This document shows, piece after piece, positions 63,961 to 64,000 of a DNA stretch of 64,000 bases. The notes under the pieces are model-generated. The model had not been told where the DNA came from, searched no databases, and saw nothing but the letters and a program-made list of their open reading frames with translations. Position 1 is the first letter of the stretch, and each line of letters opens with the position of its first letter. The position numbers and the translations under genes were made by a program. The DNA is from Mesorhabditis belari (lineage: Eukaryota; Nematoda; Chromadorea; Rhabditida; Rhabditidae): NCBI GenBank assembly GCA_958450365.1, contig CAUEEP010000932.1, positions 259,501 to 323,500 on the forward strand, in the 5' to 3' direction.

Positions 63961-64000
63961 TACCGTATTCTCTCTAATAGTAGTGCCCCCCCGACGATCC
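63961..64000. mobile_element. 220-bp MITE family, copy 13 (cut by window end)
   Basis: Begins TACCGTATTCTCTCTAATAG and is cut after 40 bases; only the terminus is visible. Confidence 0.75.

Overview
The window reads as eukaryotic, most likely a free-living or rhabditid-type nematode. The genes are split into short exons with canonical GT-AG introns, most ending in the nematode-style TTTTCAG acceptor. There is a tandem pair of nematode sigma-class glutathione S-transferases, and the DNA is AT-rich and full of Tc1/mariner-type MITEs and minisatellites. No bacterial operon, rRNA gene or CRISPR array is present. Almost all long uninterrupted open frames are artefacts of tandem repeats whose period is a multiple of three. 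The real genes had to be assembled exon by exon from splice sites and matching intron phases.

Layout. 1-3345: a rearranged, inverted-repeat block carrying broken copies of an aquaporin gene, with a possible two-exon gene end inside it (631-912). 3497-3626: an orphan minus-strand exon. 6780-8057: a single-exon F-box protein whose first F-box helix has been expanded into about 16 tandem nine-residue copies. 9.2-12.4 kb: minisatellites. 12805-18921: a nine-exon aquaglyceroporin (+) with both NPA boxes. About 19.7-25.2 kb: exons of an unrecognised Pro/Gln-rich gene (+), interrupted by MITEs and by a 0.93-kb palindromic duplication. 25244-25767: a broken Tc1/mariner element. 28578-34513: a secreted-protein gene (-) with nine exons. 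36336-40373 and 42307-44441: two sigma GSTs (+) with identical intron positions. 47191-50594 and 53027-58124: two tandem paralogous genes (-) for small four-helix membrane proteins with matching exon lengths. 61816-63309: the 3' part of a gene (-) for a Thr/Pro-rich, mucin-like protein that runs off the window.

The genes do not form a pathway. GST and aquaglyceroporin genes are common in nematode stress and osmotic biology, but nothing here shows co-regulation. The strongest theme is genome plasticity. At least 13 copies of one roughly 220-bp TA-flanked MITE are spread over the window. Genic fragments (aquaporin exons 6, 7 and 9, a GST exon/intron piece, a membrane-protein terminal exon) have been copied locally. 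One 638-bp element looks like a Merlin-type (IS1016/ISXO2-like) DNA transposon with an 8-bp target duplication; its empty site can be read from paralogous copies in the same window.

Limits: exon calls rest on splice signals, phase and reading-frame sense by eye. No homology search was possible.
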